A DNA stretch of 64,000 bases from Macrococcoides bohemicum (lineage in GTDB: Bacteria; Bacillota; Bacilli; Staphylococcales; Staphylococcaceae). A program made the translations under genes and the position numbers. This document shows positions 55,374 through 63,535 of this stretch, piece after piece (the stretch's first letter is position 1; every line of letters starts with the position of its first letter). The notes below the pieces were generated by a model. That model made no database searches, had not been told where the DNA came from, and worked only from the letters and a program-made list of their open reading frames with translations. The DNA is taken from NCBI RefSeq assembly GCF_042658685.1, contig NZ_JBHSQY010000030.1. One strand, written 5' to 3'.

Positions 55374-55946
55374 TTAAATTAATTCACTCACGATGCAGAA
55401 GTATTTATCACTGTATGGAATAAACATCTGCTTTGTAATTTCAAATTTTTCATCGTCTTTGAATGTCTTTCCCGATAAAACCTTCTGTTTATTTTGGAGT
55501 AATGATTTAAAGTCCAGGATATTCATCAAAATTAAATCCTCAACCTCGTAATCATCTATGACAATCTTATCCAATAGTTCACGTGAGATTTCACAAGTGA
55601 ATATATTGATAAATTCCTTATCCATTATACCTTCATTATCAATACTTTCAGGAATGACACATAGCATTTTTAAATCATCAAATGATACATCTATTCCTAA
55701 CTCTTCTTTAATTTCTCGCACACAATCTGCCATCGTCTCATCATGACGAATATGCCCACCGATTGAAACGTCTAACATACCAGTATAATCACTTAATTCC
55801 TGACTGCGTTTTTGTAAAATAACGAAGTCTTTATAAGTGAAGATACATTGAAAAGTCTCATGCCATTCTTCATTTCGATGCGCCTCTTCATAAGTCATAA
55901 CCCCTTTTGAAGTATAGTTGCTATTAAAAATATTAATTTTTTCCAT
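55374..55946 (-). CDS. NUDIX hydrolase
   Basis: A 190-residue protein with the Nudix box GGHIRHDETMADCVREIKEE followed by LGI. The layout recalls the isopentenyl-diphosphate isomerase-like NUDIX group (HETFQCIFTYKDFVILQKRS). The substrate is unknown. Start ATG at 55946 after AAGGGGA. Preceded by the repeat/terminator at 56021. Confidence 0.88.
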   Translation of the reverse strand: MEKINIFNSNYTSKGVMTYEEAHRNEEWHETFQCIFTYKDFVILQKRSQELSDYTGMLDVSIGGHIRHDETMADCVREIKEELGIDVSFDDLKMLCVIPESIDNEGIMDKEFINIFTCEISRELLDKIVIDDYEVEDLILMNILDFKSLLQNKQKVLSGKTFKDDEKFEITKQMFIPYSDKYFCIVSELI

Positions 55947-56020
55947 TATAAAATCCCCTTATCCCTTATAAATTTTAATTAATATTTAAACTATCCAAAA
56001 ATTTTGAAACAAGCTACTTT

Positions 56021-56088
56021 TTCAGAATTTTTAGTCATTTATATTATACATTAAATTATAAAAAAATAGACCTCTTTTAGAGATCTAT
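56021..56088 (-). repeat. 68-nt repeat with terminator hairpin, copy A
   Basis: Aligned without gaps with 58201-58268 (exact offset 2180), 62 of 68 positions are identical. It contains, on the minus strand, the stem ATAGATCTCT/AGAGGTCTAT with T-run and then a TATAAT-like element. So it should end the permease unit and may start the NUDIX gene. Confidence 0.85.
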
Positions 56089-56101
56089 TAAATATTTCTT
56101 T

Positions 56102-56369
56102 TTATTTTATTGAAACGCTACAAACACTATTTATAAAAGTACCTTTATTAATCATTTCTATCGTTATATGTGAATTCGCTTCAGCTAGAGCTTGAGGTAT
56201 GCTTTGTTCTGTCCAAAAATAATACGAAAATGTCGTAAAATAATCGAAAGAAACATCCCCCATAACTTCTCCTACTTCTTCATCCATTAAATAAAAGAAC
56301 ATCTTATTCTTGAGTGATATATTGAATAACAGCTTTATTTACTGCTTCTAACCTGTATTTTATTGACAT
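56102..56369 (-). pseudogene. Small ORF split by a one-base frameshift
   Basis: A 21-codon frame (56369-56304, MSIKYRLEAVNKAVIQYITQ) ends in a stop one base before a second frame of 66 codons (56302-56102) that begins MFFYLMDEEVGEVMGD. The frames differ by one position, so a single base change could join them to an 87-residue protein. No family recognised. It lies downstream of the permeases and ends at copy A. Confidence 0.4.
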
Positions 56370-56446
56370 TGCGATGCTTCTTATCTTCAATTAATACTAT
56401 TTTATCAATAAGCAATTTATTAATAAATAATAGATTAAGGAAAAAA

Positions 56447-57340
56447 TCACTTTGCACTCATAACATCTAAACGTTGATAAACATACTGACAAATAAACAA
56501 CATATAGATTATTGCAAATAATGGCGAATAGAATGTCCACCAAGCAACTTGTAAATCATAGAAATGAAATCCAAGTAAACTGCTTAGTTCTGGTATCGTT
56601 GGTTGCTCATTAATTAAACAACCTGGTCCATAACATACATCTGTTCCTCCAAAGAATATTTTAAAAAATGCGAGGTGTGATATGACTACTAGCGTCTGAA
56701 ACATAATTCTAAAAAATACAATGACATATTGTATCAGCATATTTGGTAATAAATGCTTTAAAAAGATATAAACTTTAGATGGACTCATTGTCTTCGCACT
56801 ACTGATAAATTCTTTTTCTAATATCATTTGTGTTGCTGATCTCACTAATACTATCGTTGTTGGTAACATGAGTATAATTAGAATAATTAAATTAAATATT
56901 ATTCGAAAACTTTGTGTTGTCGTAAATTGATCGATTGGTTCATAAAGTATAGGTTTTAGTAATAAATAACCTAATATCGACTGTGGTATATAAAAAAACG
57001 GATGCATGAATTGATCAATTAACGCCAATTTACTTTTCTTAAAGGCTAAATAAGTTCCTATGATGATCGCTATGATGAGTGTCATTAAAGCAACAACGAT
57101 AAGTAGTGTCAATGTGATTCTGTACCCAGATAATACTTCATAAGCCATATGTCTAGAGTTCCTATCAACGCCAAATATATAATCTTTTCCGGGCGGAAAT
57201 GGTGAACTCGCCAACATATTCCCATCTTTATCATATAAGAAATTGGTCTTTTTCACCTTCCCCTTTAATATATCAAAGTAAATAAATCCAATAATCGCAG
57301 GAATGATGAGCAAACAAATAGAAAGATAAATGCGTTTCAT
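56447..57340 (-). CDS. Oligopeptide-type ABC transporter permease (DppC-like)
   Basis: A 297-residue permease with about six helices. The EAA loop is EFISSAKTMSPSKVYIFLKHLLPN, and the N-terminal extracytoplasmic segment with KDGNMLASSPFPPGKDYIFGVD is typical of DppC/OppC. It overlaps the partner permease by one base. No ATPase or binding protein is encoded nearby. Confidence 0.85.
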   Translation of the reverse strand: MKRIYLSICLLIIPAIIGFIYFDILKGKVKKTNFLYDKDGNMLASSPFPPGKDYIFGVDRNSRHMAYEVLSGYRITLTLLIVVALMTLIIAIIIGTYLAFKKSKLALIDQFMHPFFYIPQSILGYLLLKPILYEPIDQFTTTQSFRIIFNLIILIILMLPTTIVLVRSATQMILEKEFISSAKTMSPSKVYIFLKHLLPNMLIQYVIVFFRIMFQTLVVISHLAFFKIFFGGTDVCYGPGCLINEQPTIPELSSLLGFHFYDLQVAWWTFYSPLFAIIYMLFICQYVYQRLDVMSAK

Positions 57341-58188
57341 TATGATATGCTCCTTCCGGTTGTTTGTTTAGTATATAATTCAGCAAAGAAAAATAATAAT
57401 CGAATTGGAATATACATCAATAGAAATGAGATAAACAAGACAATTGGTGTATTATAATCAAATATAAATACAGAAATTCCAAATACATTTAATAATCGTT
57501 CTAAAAATAATAAACTTGATAAAGTCATCCAGACAATTTGTTTAAAGTTAATAAAATAGCCTGTTAGTATATTCTTTAAAATGTGACGATAAAAAATTTC
57601 TTTGTTATTTAAACCCTTACTTCTTGCAAAAGATACATAGCTTTCTTCCCTTTCTGCAATTAATAATTGATTAATGACAGTAATACTATTTGTTATAGGG
57701 ATAATTAGCAGTAATAAAATCGGGAATATAACAGCGTTTTGTTCATGACTTGATGCAACATCAAATATCAACACTTGTGTTTTAAGATAAATGAATATAA
57801 TAATTGAAATAAATACAGGGATATAAAAAATATCAGGCACAATACTTAATACGCGGTTAATATGCATTACAATGCTGTGAAACACTTGAGATTGATACAT
57901 CAAGAATGCGATTATTAATGAGAATAATAAAGAGATAATAAGCGCACTAAATAATATCGTCATTGAATTTACCCAAGGTTCAATAATAAAAGGGAAAATA
58001 TCATGCTTGACACCTGACTTTAAATTCTCAAATACGATTGTATTAGGTTGTATTAATGAATGAAACGTGTCTTTAATTGCAATGAATAAATTAGGAACAT
58101 CTATTCTTTGATCGTGAAAAAGTGATGGTAAACAAGCAATAAAAAAGAGCATGAGAATGGTGATGGAAATATTTATTATGTTTTTCAT
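57340..58188 (-). CDS. Oligopeptide-type ABC transporter permease (DppB-like)
   Basis: A 282-residue permease with six helices and EAA loop ESYVSFARSKGLNNKEIF. It forms the other half of a DppBC-like channel with the next gene. Both AT-richer and more divergent than most permeases. AAAGGAG precedes the ATG, right inside repeat copy B's tail. No ATPase or binding protein near, so they must use components encoded elsewhere or be incomplete. Confidence 0.83.
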   Translation of the reverse strand: MKNIINISITILMLFFIACLPSLFHDQRIDVPNLFIAIKDTFHSLIQPNTIVFENLKSGVKHDIFPFIIEPWVNSMTILFSALIISLLFSLIIAFLMYQSQVFHSIVMHINRVLSIVPDIFYIPVFISIIIFIYLKTQVLIFDVASSHEQNAVIFPILLLLIIPITNSITVINQLLIAEREESYVSFARSKGLNNKEIFYRHILKNILTGYFINFKQIVWMTLSSLLFLERLLNVFGISVFIFDYNTPIVLFISFLLMYIPIRLLFFFAELYTKQTTGRSIS

Positions 58189-58200
58189 ATATACTCCTTT

Positions 58201-58268
58201 TTCAGAATTTTTAGTTATTTATATTATATATGAAAAAAAAAAAAAATAGACCTCTTTTAGAGATCTAT
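58201..58268 (-). repeat. 68-nt repeat with terminator hairpin, copy B
   Basis: Partner of 56021-56088. On the minus strand its hairpin ends the monooxygenase transcript; the following TATATAAT region may start the permease genes. It has a long poly-A/T tract (14) absent from copy A. Confidence 0.85.
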
Positions 58269-58277
58269 ATATTTTTT

Positions 58278-59300
58278 TTATATTTCTAAATGTTCTCTCA
58301 ATGTGAAAGTATGATAATCCTCTCTGAACAAAGCTCTTGATTGTAATTCTGGTATGATGAGTTCAACAAAATCATCCAAACTATTAGGTAAAGTTGGTGG
58401 CATGAAATTAAATCCGTCTGCTACACCTTCTTTCAACCATTTTTCCAATTCATCTACTATCATTTCCGGCGTACCGATTAAAGTCAAATGTCCACCACCT
58501 GCTGCTAAATATCCTAAAAGTTCTCTTACCGTTGGATCTTTATCTTTGATAATTTCAAGTACTGTTTCATATCTTCCTTTCGCTCCAGTAAACGATGCTA
58601 AAGGTGGTAAGTCAGGTACTTTCGCATCTAAATCCCATCCTGAAGTGTCCTGATGAATAAAAAATTCCAGCATTTTTAATGAACTTACAATATCCAGCAT
58701 ATTATCTAAGGCTTGTTTCTTTGCATAAGCTTCTTCTTCAGTTTCAGCAACGTATGTAACTAAACCTGGTAGAACTTTAATTTTATTCTTTCTTCCTTCT
58801 TTTTCATCCCATGATTCAAATAATTTATCTATTATTGTTCCAAATTCTCTAGCTTTTTCATATCTTTGTGCATGAGCAGGTAAATACTCCATACTATGAT
58901 TTTTTGCTTCTTCATCTGTCATGGAAGTAACCAGATTCCACCCCATACGACCTTTCGATATATGCTGTAAAGATTGAATTTGTCTGGCTACATGATATGG
59001 ATTCATAAATGTTCCTGATATCGTACATACTAAACCAACATTGTTAGTTACTTGTGATATTGCTGAAAGTTTTACGATTGGATCTAGCCACATCGCTGGC
59101 ATTACATTTTCATGTGTTGCATTAAATGCTTGATTATCAGCAAAGAAAATCATATCAAACTTTCCACGTTCACAAGTTTGAGCAAGAGATTGATAATAAC
59201 TGATATCACCTAAACGATGTATTTGAGAATCATGTGCTTTCCATGCCGCCAAATGATGTCCTACACCATAAATCAATATGCCGATATGCATATTTAACAT
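58278..59300 (-). CDS. NtaA/DmoA-type flavin monooxygenase with an internal deletion
   Basis: A 340-residue luciferase-like monooxygenase of the NtaA/SnaA/DszA group. The N-terminal half is normal (NPYHVARQIQSLQHISKGR, GWNLVTS). At about residue 168 it passes from FESWDEKEG directly to IKVLPGLVTYVAETEEEA. Family members have about 90 residues between these two points, including the QAGSS-type FMN phosphate region, and are about 440 long. The deletion is in frame, so the protein is expressed but may be inactive. A GGGGGAG site precedes the start. It lies after the SDR gene and shares its TPP riboswitch. Confidence 0.8.
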   Translation of the reverse strand: MLNMHIGILIYGVGHHLAAWKAHDSQIHRLGDISYYQSLAQTCERGKFDMIFFADNQAFNATHENVMPAMWLDPIVKLSAISQVTNNVGLVCTISGTFMNPYHVARQIQSLQHISKGRMGWNLVTSMTDEEAKNHSMEYLPAHAQRYEKAREFGTIIDKLFESWDEKEGRKNKIKVLPGLVTYVAETEEEAYAKKQALDNMLDIVSSLKMLEFFIHQDTSGWDLDAKVPDLPPLASFTGAKGRYETVLEIIKDKDPTVRELLGYLAAGGGHLTLIGTPEMIVDELEKWLKEGVADGFNFMPPTLPNSLDDFVELIIPELQSRALFREDYHTFTLREHLEI

Positions 59301-59312
59301 TTAAAACTCCCC

Positions 59313-60065
59313 CTAGTTCATCGTTAACCCACCATCAACAGTGATATTTTGACCTGTAATTCCTTTCGCTCTATCAGACGCTAAGTAGACAACCATATTT
59401 GCAACATCTTGAGGTGTTGTAACTTTTCTAAGTGGTGTAGAATTAGCGATTAATTCAAATACTTCATCTGTCGTTACACTAGAAGCATCAGTTGTTTTCA
59501 GTAAACCACCGGAAATCATATTTGCACGAATGCCATATTGTCCTAATTCACTTGCGATATTGCGCATCATCCCTAGTAAACCTGCTTTAGCAGTCGTATA
59601 TTCATGATAAGGTACAACCGGATTTTGGAATAAATTTGTACCAATACTGATAATCGTTCCATCTCTTTGCTCAATAAAACCATCGATTACACTTTGACTT
59701 ATGTTGAATGCAGCTTTCATCGTTCCATCAATTTGTTGTTGATAATCTTCCCACGATAAATCTTTAAATGACTTTTGTGCTACTGGATCAAACTTAAATC
59801 CAACAAGTGCATTATTTACAACTACGTCAATTTTGCCAAACTTCTCTATCCCTGCTTTCACCATTGCATCTACTTCTGCACGTTTTGTAACGTCAGCATT
59901 AAAAGCTAACGCTTTATCTTCTCCAAATGATGCTACTAATGAATTTGCAGCATCTTCACTTTGAAAATAATTAATAATCACATTATAACCTTCAGCATTG
60001 AGACCTTTCACGATTGCTTCTCCTAAACCTCTAGCTCCGCCAGTAACCATTACAGTTTTCAACAA
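59313..60065 (-). CDS. Short-chain dehydrogenase/reductase, FabG-like
   Basis: A 250-residue SDR with TGGARGLG, NNALVG (NNAG variant), Ser in ISIGTN and catalytic YTTAK. It resembles FabG but lies with a flavin monooxygenase under a TPP riboswitch, so its substrate is probably different. No ATG fits: TTG at 60065 or 60062 follows GAGGAG. Not part of the FAS II operon at 6-9 kb. Confidence 0.87.
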   Translation of the reverse strand: MLKTVMVTGGARGLGEAIVKGLNAEGYNVIINYFQSEDAANSLVASFGEDKALAFNADVTKRAEVDAMVKAGIEKFGKIDVVVNNALVGFKFDPVAQKSFKDLSWEDYQQQIDGTMKAAFNISQSVIDGFIEQRDGTIISIGTNLFQNPVVPYHEYTTAKAGLLGMMRNIASELGQYGIRANMISGGLLKTTDASSVTTDEVFELIANSTPLRKVTTPQDVANMVVYLASDRAKGITGQNITVDGGLTMN

Positions 60066-60091
60066 ATATTCTCCTCTATGATTTTATTCAT

Positions 60092-60122
60092 AAAAAATAC
60101 ACCTTTCCTGATAGAAAGGTGC
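60092..60122 (-). terminator. Riboswitch-linked terminator before the SDR gene
   Basis: An 8-bp stem CACCTTTC/GAAAGGTG (60100-60107 with 60114-60121) and a T-run on the minus strand. It lies between the aptamer and the SDR start, as expected of a riboswitch that stops transcription. Confidence 0.85.
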
Positions 60123-60158
60123 ATGAAAAAGACATAATAAATAGACCAGTTCATTAGC

Positions 60159-60246
60159 ACACTTCCCTACGCTAGTTTGAACTAGATCAGGTTCAAAGGG
60201 TCTGAGGACTACCTCATCTCAATTTATCGTTAAATGCCCCTAGTGT
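60159..60246 (-). ncRNA. TPP riboswitch (THI element)
   Basis: On the minus strand the aptamer has the conserved pieces in order: closing stem ACACT/AGTGT, GGGG, then a CTCAGA step, ACCCTTTGAACCTGATCT and TAGCGTAGGGAAG. All are hallmarks of the thiamine pyrophosphate aptamer. A perfect promoter lies upstream and a terminator downstream, so high TPP should turn off the SDR and monooxygenase. Confidence 0.96.
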
Positions 60247-60264
60247 ATTTCTTAAGTTGACTTC

Positions 60265-60293
60265 AATATACAAATAATTGTATGTTTTGTCAA
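60265..60293 (-). promoter_or_regulatory. Promoter of the TPP-riboswitch transcript
   Basis: On the minus strand a consensus TTGACA (60288-60293) is 17 nt from TATATT (60265-60270), just upstream of the aptamer. Confidence 0.88.
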
Positions 60294-60332
60294 TACATGA
60301 TGATTATTATGTTGTTTATATTTAATATATTA

Positions 60333-60803
60333 TTAAATATACTTTTCTAATACTAATTCATCTAATATTTGGATTCCATTCTCAGCAACCATTGGTATTT
60401 GTGGTTTAATTAGTCTCGCTTCGTTTACGGCATCGGGAATTATTCCTTTTATTCTGTACCCCAATTTTTGATAGAACTTCAATGCATTCATATTATCATT
60501 AGTTGTTATTACCCTAAAATTAAACATACAATTTTTATACGCTAATCGTTCCATGAAAGTCATTAATTGTGTACCGATACCTCTATTTTCAATTACAATA
60601 TCCAAAGAAATGATTTCGATCGTTTTATCCATAATAATATATGTTAATAGCCCAGTAATCTTTTCATCTTCCAAATAAATTAGACCAGGTAAATCAGCAC
60701 AATTATATCTCCCAGATGAAACAATCATTTCTGAAGATCTCCAATGTTCATTAAAGAATTCAATAACCAATGCTCTATTCTGTTTGTTAATAGCTTCAAT
60801 CAT
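60333..60803 (-). CDS. GNAT family acetyltransferase
   Basis: A 156-residue GNAT with the cofactor region IVIENRGIGTQLMTF and ALKFYQKLGYRIKG. Pairs with the GNAT just upstream (10-nt gap), so they may be an operon. Acceptor unknown. Confidence 0.85.
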   Translation of the reverse strand: MIEAINKQNRALVIEFFNEHWRSSEMIVSSGRYNCADLPGLIYLEDEKITGLLTYIIMDKTIEIISLDIVIENRGIGTQLMTFMERLAYKNCMFNFRVITTNDNMNALKFYQKLGYRIKGIIPDAVNEARLIKPQIPMVAENGIQILDELVLEKYI

Positions 60804-60813
60804 AAATTACTTC

Positions 60814-61266
60814 CTATTTTTTGAATTTGTATAAAGATAATTTATCACTAATTTCTGCTTCACCGTACTTTTCAAATCCTAATTTTTCATAAAATTGATG
60901 ATTTAACACATTACCATGCGGTGTATACACCGTCCATTGCGGAACATCTTGATAAAGATTAAAGATTCTATTAATTGCAGCCGTACCATAACCTGAACCT
61001 TGTATTTCAGGATCTATAAATAATTTATAAATATGAATTCTCTCTTTCGGAACTACTTTTAAAACAACAGCACCGACTATTTTTTCTTTATCGTAAATCG
61101 TATAAAATTCATCGTTCTTAATGCTATACAATAATATTTGTTCAGTTTCACAATACGGGTTCGTTTCATGATCCTGGTATTTATCAAAATCATTTATAAA
61201 TGCTCTCTTTTGAATATTTAATAATAAATCTACTTCTGTATGCTTTGTTCGCTCCAGCCTAACCAT
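60814..61266 (-). CDS. GNAT family acetyltransferase
   Basis: A 150-residue GNAT with KLFIDPEIQGSGYGTAAINRI and NHQFYEKLGFEKYGEA. The ATG at 61266 follows GAAAGGATGA; an upstream ATG lies within that site. Divergent from the regulator at 61394. Confidence 0.85.
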   Translation of the reverse strand: MVRLERTKHTEVDLLLNIQKRAFINDFDKYQDHETNPYCETEQILLYSIKNDEFYTIYDKEKIVGAVVLKVVPKERIHIYKLFIDPEIQGSGYGTAAINRIFNLYQDVPQWTVYTPHGNVLNHQFYEKLGFEKYGEAEISDKLSLYKFKK

Positions 61267-61350
61267 ATAAATCATCCTTTCTTAAGTAATATAGCATAAA
61301 TTATTAGAATATTCCCATAAATCATTTGCGATTTTTTATATTTAGGGTTA

Positions 61351-61372
61351 AAATAAATTAACCGGTTTATTT
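61351..61372. promoter_or_regulatory. Inverted repeat before the ArsR-type regulator
   Basis: AAATAAA and TTTATTT arms around a perfect AACCGGTT centre (61360-61367), 22 nt before the regulator gene. A likely autoregulatory operator. Confidence 0.55.
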
Positions 61373-61393
61373 CAACTAACTTAGGAGGCAGCT

Positions 61394-61966
61394 ATGACAC
61401 AATTTCAAGTTAATACGTTCGAACAATTAAAATGTATTTCAGATGAGTTACGTATGAGAATTTCTATTTTATTGATTGAAAAAGAAATGACAGTTACTGA
61501 TATATCTAAACAGTTAAATATTCCTAAAGCAAAAATCTTTTATCACATGAAAGAATTAGAGAAACACAACATGATTGAAATGACACAACAAATTCCTGAA
61601 GGCAGCAACATACTAAAATATTACCGAGCCACACACAACGGATTTAATGTCAATCCTGCATTAATTAATAGCGATAATATACATCCATCCAAAAAAATCA
61701 TAACAGAACAACTAAATAGAACGGTTCAAGTATTAAATCAATTTGGAATAATTGAAGATAATCAATATGTTATCTCAACTACACAGCAAATTAGAATTGA
61801 TAAAAGTAACGTTACAGCATTTAAGGATGCATTTAATCTCTTGGTTAAAAAATACAGTAAACCAATTGATAATGAGGATAAACTGGAGGGAAAAGAAGAA
61901 AATTTATCAAAAAACTATTATATTAATCTCACAGCATTTGAAATAACGAAAGATATATTTGAATAA
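61394..61966 (+). CDS. ArsR-type winged-helix regulator
   Basis: A 190-residue protein. Residues about 10-85 are an ArsR/GntR-like winged helix (VTDISKQLNIPKAKIFYHMKELEK). The remainder has no cysteine-rich metal site I can see. It is followed after 14 nt by an MFS exporter gene, its likely target. AGGAGG precedes the ATG. Confidence 0.85.
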   Translation: MTQFQVNTFEQLKCISDELRMRISILLIEKEMTVTDISKQLNIPKAKIFYHMKELEKHNMIEMTQQIPEGSNILKYYRATHNGFNVNPALINSDNIHPSKKIITEQLNRTVQVLNQFGIIEDNQYVISTTQQIRIDKSNVTAFKDAFNLLVKKYSKPIDNEDKLEGKEENLSKNYYINLTAFEITKDIFE

Positions 61967-61980
61967 AATGAGGTGATTCA

Positions 61981-63201
61981 ATGACTTTAAGTCCTTTTCA
62001 TCGATTATTAATAGGACGAATTTTTACAAATGCAGCAGATAGTATATATTTTATTATTTCATCACTTTATATATTTGAAATTACACAAAGTCCATTGATA
62101 TCAGGTTTTACAACATCTGCAATGTTAGCGGTGAAATTCATTCAATTATTATATGGACCAATAATAGATCACTTTAATGTAAAAAGAATATTAATTTTCT
62201 CTCAGTGTTCACAATCAATCTTAATGATGATATTAGGTATTTTTGTGATGAATCAGAACAATCACTGGCTATTAATCATTACATTAGTAGTTCTTTCAAT
62301 GTTATGTGGTGAAATATCATATCCAATTAGTAATAAACTCGTACCACAATTGTTATCTAAAGAAGAATTGGTAAAAGGAAATGCACAGATGACGTTTGCG
62401 AATAATACCTTAGATATCGTTTTAAATACTGTAATAGCTGGGTTGTTTATCACAATGAGTGCTGATATCTTCTATTTGATTAGTGCCATGTTATTCTTAT
62501 TTGCTGCACTTTCATATTTTCAGATACCAATGGTTAAACAAACAAAAATATATGATAATACAAAGTTTAATTATTTCAAATCATTACGCTCTGGCATTAG
62601 AATAGTAACATCATCATTCATTTGGATATTTATTATTGGTGCTTTTTCTGTGAATATTGGTATTGGTATCGTTTACGGTGCGTTACCAACATTAGCTCAT
62701 GAAATTGAAGATCCAGTCTATTATGGTCTATTTTTAGCAACAATGAGTATTGGTATGATACTCTCAACTTTTATAACAGGTCAATTTAAGTCTAAACCAC
62801 TCGGGAAATTAATGATATTTCTATTTGTAACAGCTGGGTTAACTATACTGACCGGATTATTCATTTCTTTACCTTTTTATTTAATTTTTTACTGTATAAG
62901 TTGGATTATTGTTGGCATTGCTAATATTTTACTCGTTTCTGTTAACCAAAGTATTATTCCGAATGAATATTTAGCGAGAGTTAGTTCTGTCTCTAATAGT
63001 GTAGGTATATTAGGTTTACCCTTAGGTTCCATACTTGCTGGTATACTATTGGAGTATGTAAGTGCTATACAACTTATTTCATTGTCTGGCACATGTTATT
63101 TTGCACTTTCATTACTCTGGTTATTGATTCCAACACTTCGCAATCAGAAAGAAATAAAGTATATTGCGAGTACTGACTTTGGGATAAATATAACAAAATA
63201 A
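61981..63201 (+). CDS. MFS transporter, probable drug exporter
   Basis: A 406-residue MFS protein with 12 hydrophobic helices, GPIIDHFNVKRI in the helix 2-3 loop, and a similar half in the second domain. Co-transcribed with the regulator. The layout resembles macrolide-type Mef/MFS exporters in general form, but I cannot assign a substrate. GAGGTGA before the ATG. Confidence 0.83.
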   Translation: MTLSPFHRLLIGRIFTNAADSIYFIISSLYIFEITQSPLISGFTTSAMLAVKFIQLLYGPIIDHFNVKRILIFSQCSQSILMMILGIFVMNQNNHWLLIITLVVLSMLCGEISYPISNKLVPQLLSKEELVKGNAQMTFANNTLDIVLNTVIAGLFITMSADIFYLISAMLFLFAALSYFQIPMVKQTKIYDNTKFNYFKSLRSGIRIVTSSFIWIFIIGAFSVNIGIGIVYGALPTLAHEIEDPVYYGLFLATMSIGMILSTFITGQFKSKPLGKLMIFLFVTAGLTILTGLFISLPFYLIFYCISWIIVGIANILLVSVNQSIIPNEYLARVSSVSNSVGILGLPLGSILAGILLEYVSAIQLISLSGTCYFALSLLWLLIPTLRNQKEIKYIASTDFGINITK

Positions 63202-63229
63202 CCAGAACATCAGTTCTGATTATTTTATT
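63199..63229 (+). terminator. Terminator after the MFS gene
   Basis: AATAACCAGAAC pairs with GTTCTGATTATT (10 of 12) around ATCA, followed by TTATTT. Confidence 0.75.
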
Positions 63230-63236
63230 TACTCTT

Positions 63237-63242
63237 TATAAT
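63237..63242 (+). promoter_or_regulatory. Toxin transcript promoter (-10)
   Basis: TATAAT at 63237-63242 with a weak TTCTGA 17 nt upstream (63214-63219). The start would be near 63249, placing the GGTGGCTAGCC arm (63267-63277) in the 5' end of the RNA. Confidence 0.6.
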
Positions 63243-63287
63243 AGTATTTGTAGATAAGTTTATAGTGGTGGCTAGCCCTAGGAGGTG

Positions 63288-63341
63288 ATGCCTTTGATTT
63301 TGTTTATTAGGTGTTTCTCCTGGAAAGGAAAGCATGACTGA
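63288..63341 (+). CDS. Possible 17-residue upstream ORF overlapping the toxin start
   Basis: ATG at 63288 next to AGGAGG, product MPLILFIRCFSWKGKHD. Its stop at 63339-63341 lies just inside the toxin gene (63334), in another frame. In the S. aureus SprG locus the upstream segment is in frame with the toxin. Here it is not, so it may control toxin translation by coupling, or the AGGAGG may serve a TTG a few bases on. Confidence 0.45.
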   Translation: MPLILFIRCFSWKGKHD

Positions 63342-63426
63342 TTTTGACTTATTGAGTATAATGTTGATGATGTTTGCAATCATTATACCGCTCATTATTA
63401 GACTAAATGACAAAGACAAAAAATAA
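63334..63426 (+). CDS. Type I toxin-like peptide, 30 residues, SprG/holin-like
   Basis: ATG at 63334 after GGAAAGGAAAG gives MTDFDLLSIMLMMFAIIIPL, ending in RLNDKDKK: an acidic/hydrophilic start, one hydrophobic helix and a charged lysine-rich end. This is the profile of SprG-type and other holin-like membrane toxins of type I systems. The stop lies just before the hairpin at 63424-63460. An opposing RNA overlaps the 3' part. Similarity is by layout, not alignment. Confidence 0.75.
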   Translation: MTDFDLLSIMLMMFAIIIPLIIRLNDKDKK

Positions 63427-63460
63427 CCACTCATAAGCTTGACAGAGCTGAGTGGTTATT
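63422..63460. terminator. Bidirectional hairpin at the toxin 3' end
   Basis: A perfect 12-bp stem AATAACCACTCA/TGAGTGGTTATT. It can end the antitoxin RNA on the minus strand and partly the toxin RNA on the plus strand. A further plus-strand hairpin with CTCTTTT lies at 63509-63532. Confidence 0.8.
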
Positions 63461-63535
63461 GAGTAAAAAAATAACATTGGCTAGTCACCGTATAAACGGA
63501 TCTACAGGAGGAGTGTTACCGCGCTCCTCTTTTCA
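63423..63535 (-). ncRNA. Candidate antisense antitoxin RNA
   Basis: On the minus strand a promoter TTGTAT (63564-63569) with TAAAAT (63541-63546), 17-nt spacing, would start an RNA near 63534. It runs across the 3' region of the toxin transcript and ends at the hairpin AATAACCACTCA/TGAGTGGTTATT (63422-63433 with 63449-63460) with a T-run. A 5' hairpin GAGGAG/CTCCTC would cap it. Size about 112 nt, in the range of SprF-like RNAs. Confidence 0.6.
63509..63534 (+). terminator. Distal hairpin of the toxin locus
   Basis: GAGGAG with CTCCTC around TGTTACCGCG followed by TTTTC. It probably ends the longer toxin transcript, which would then include the 3' pairing arm. Confidence 0.7.
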
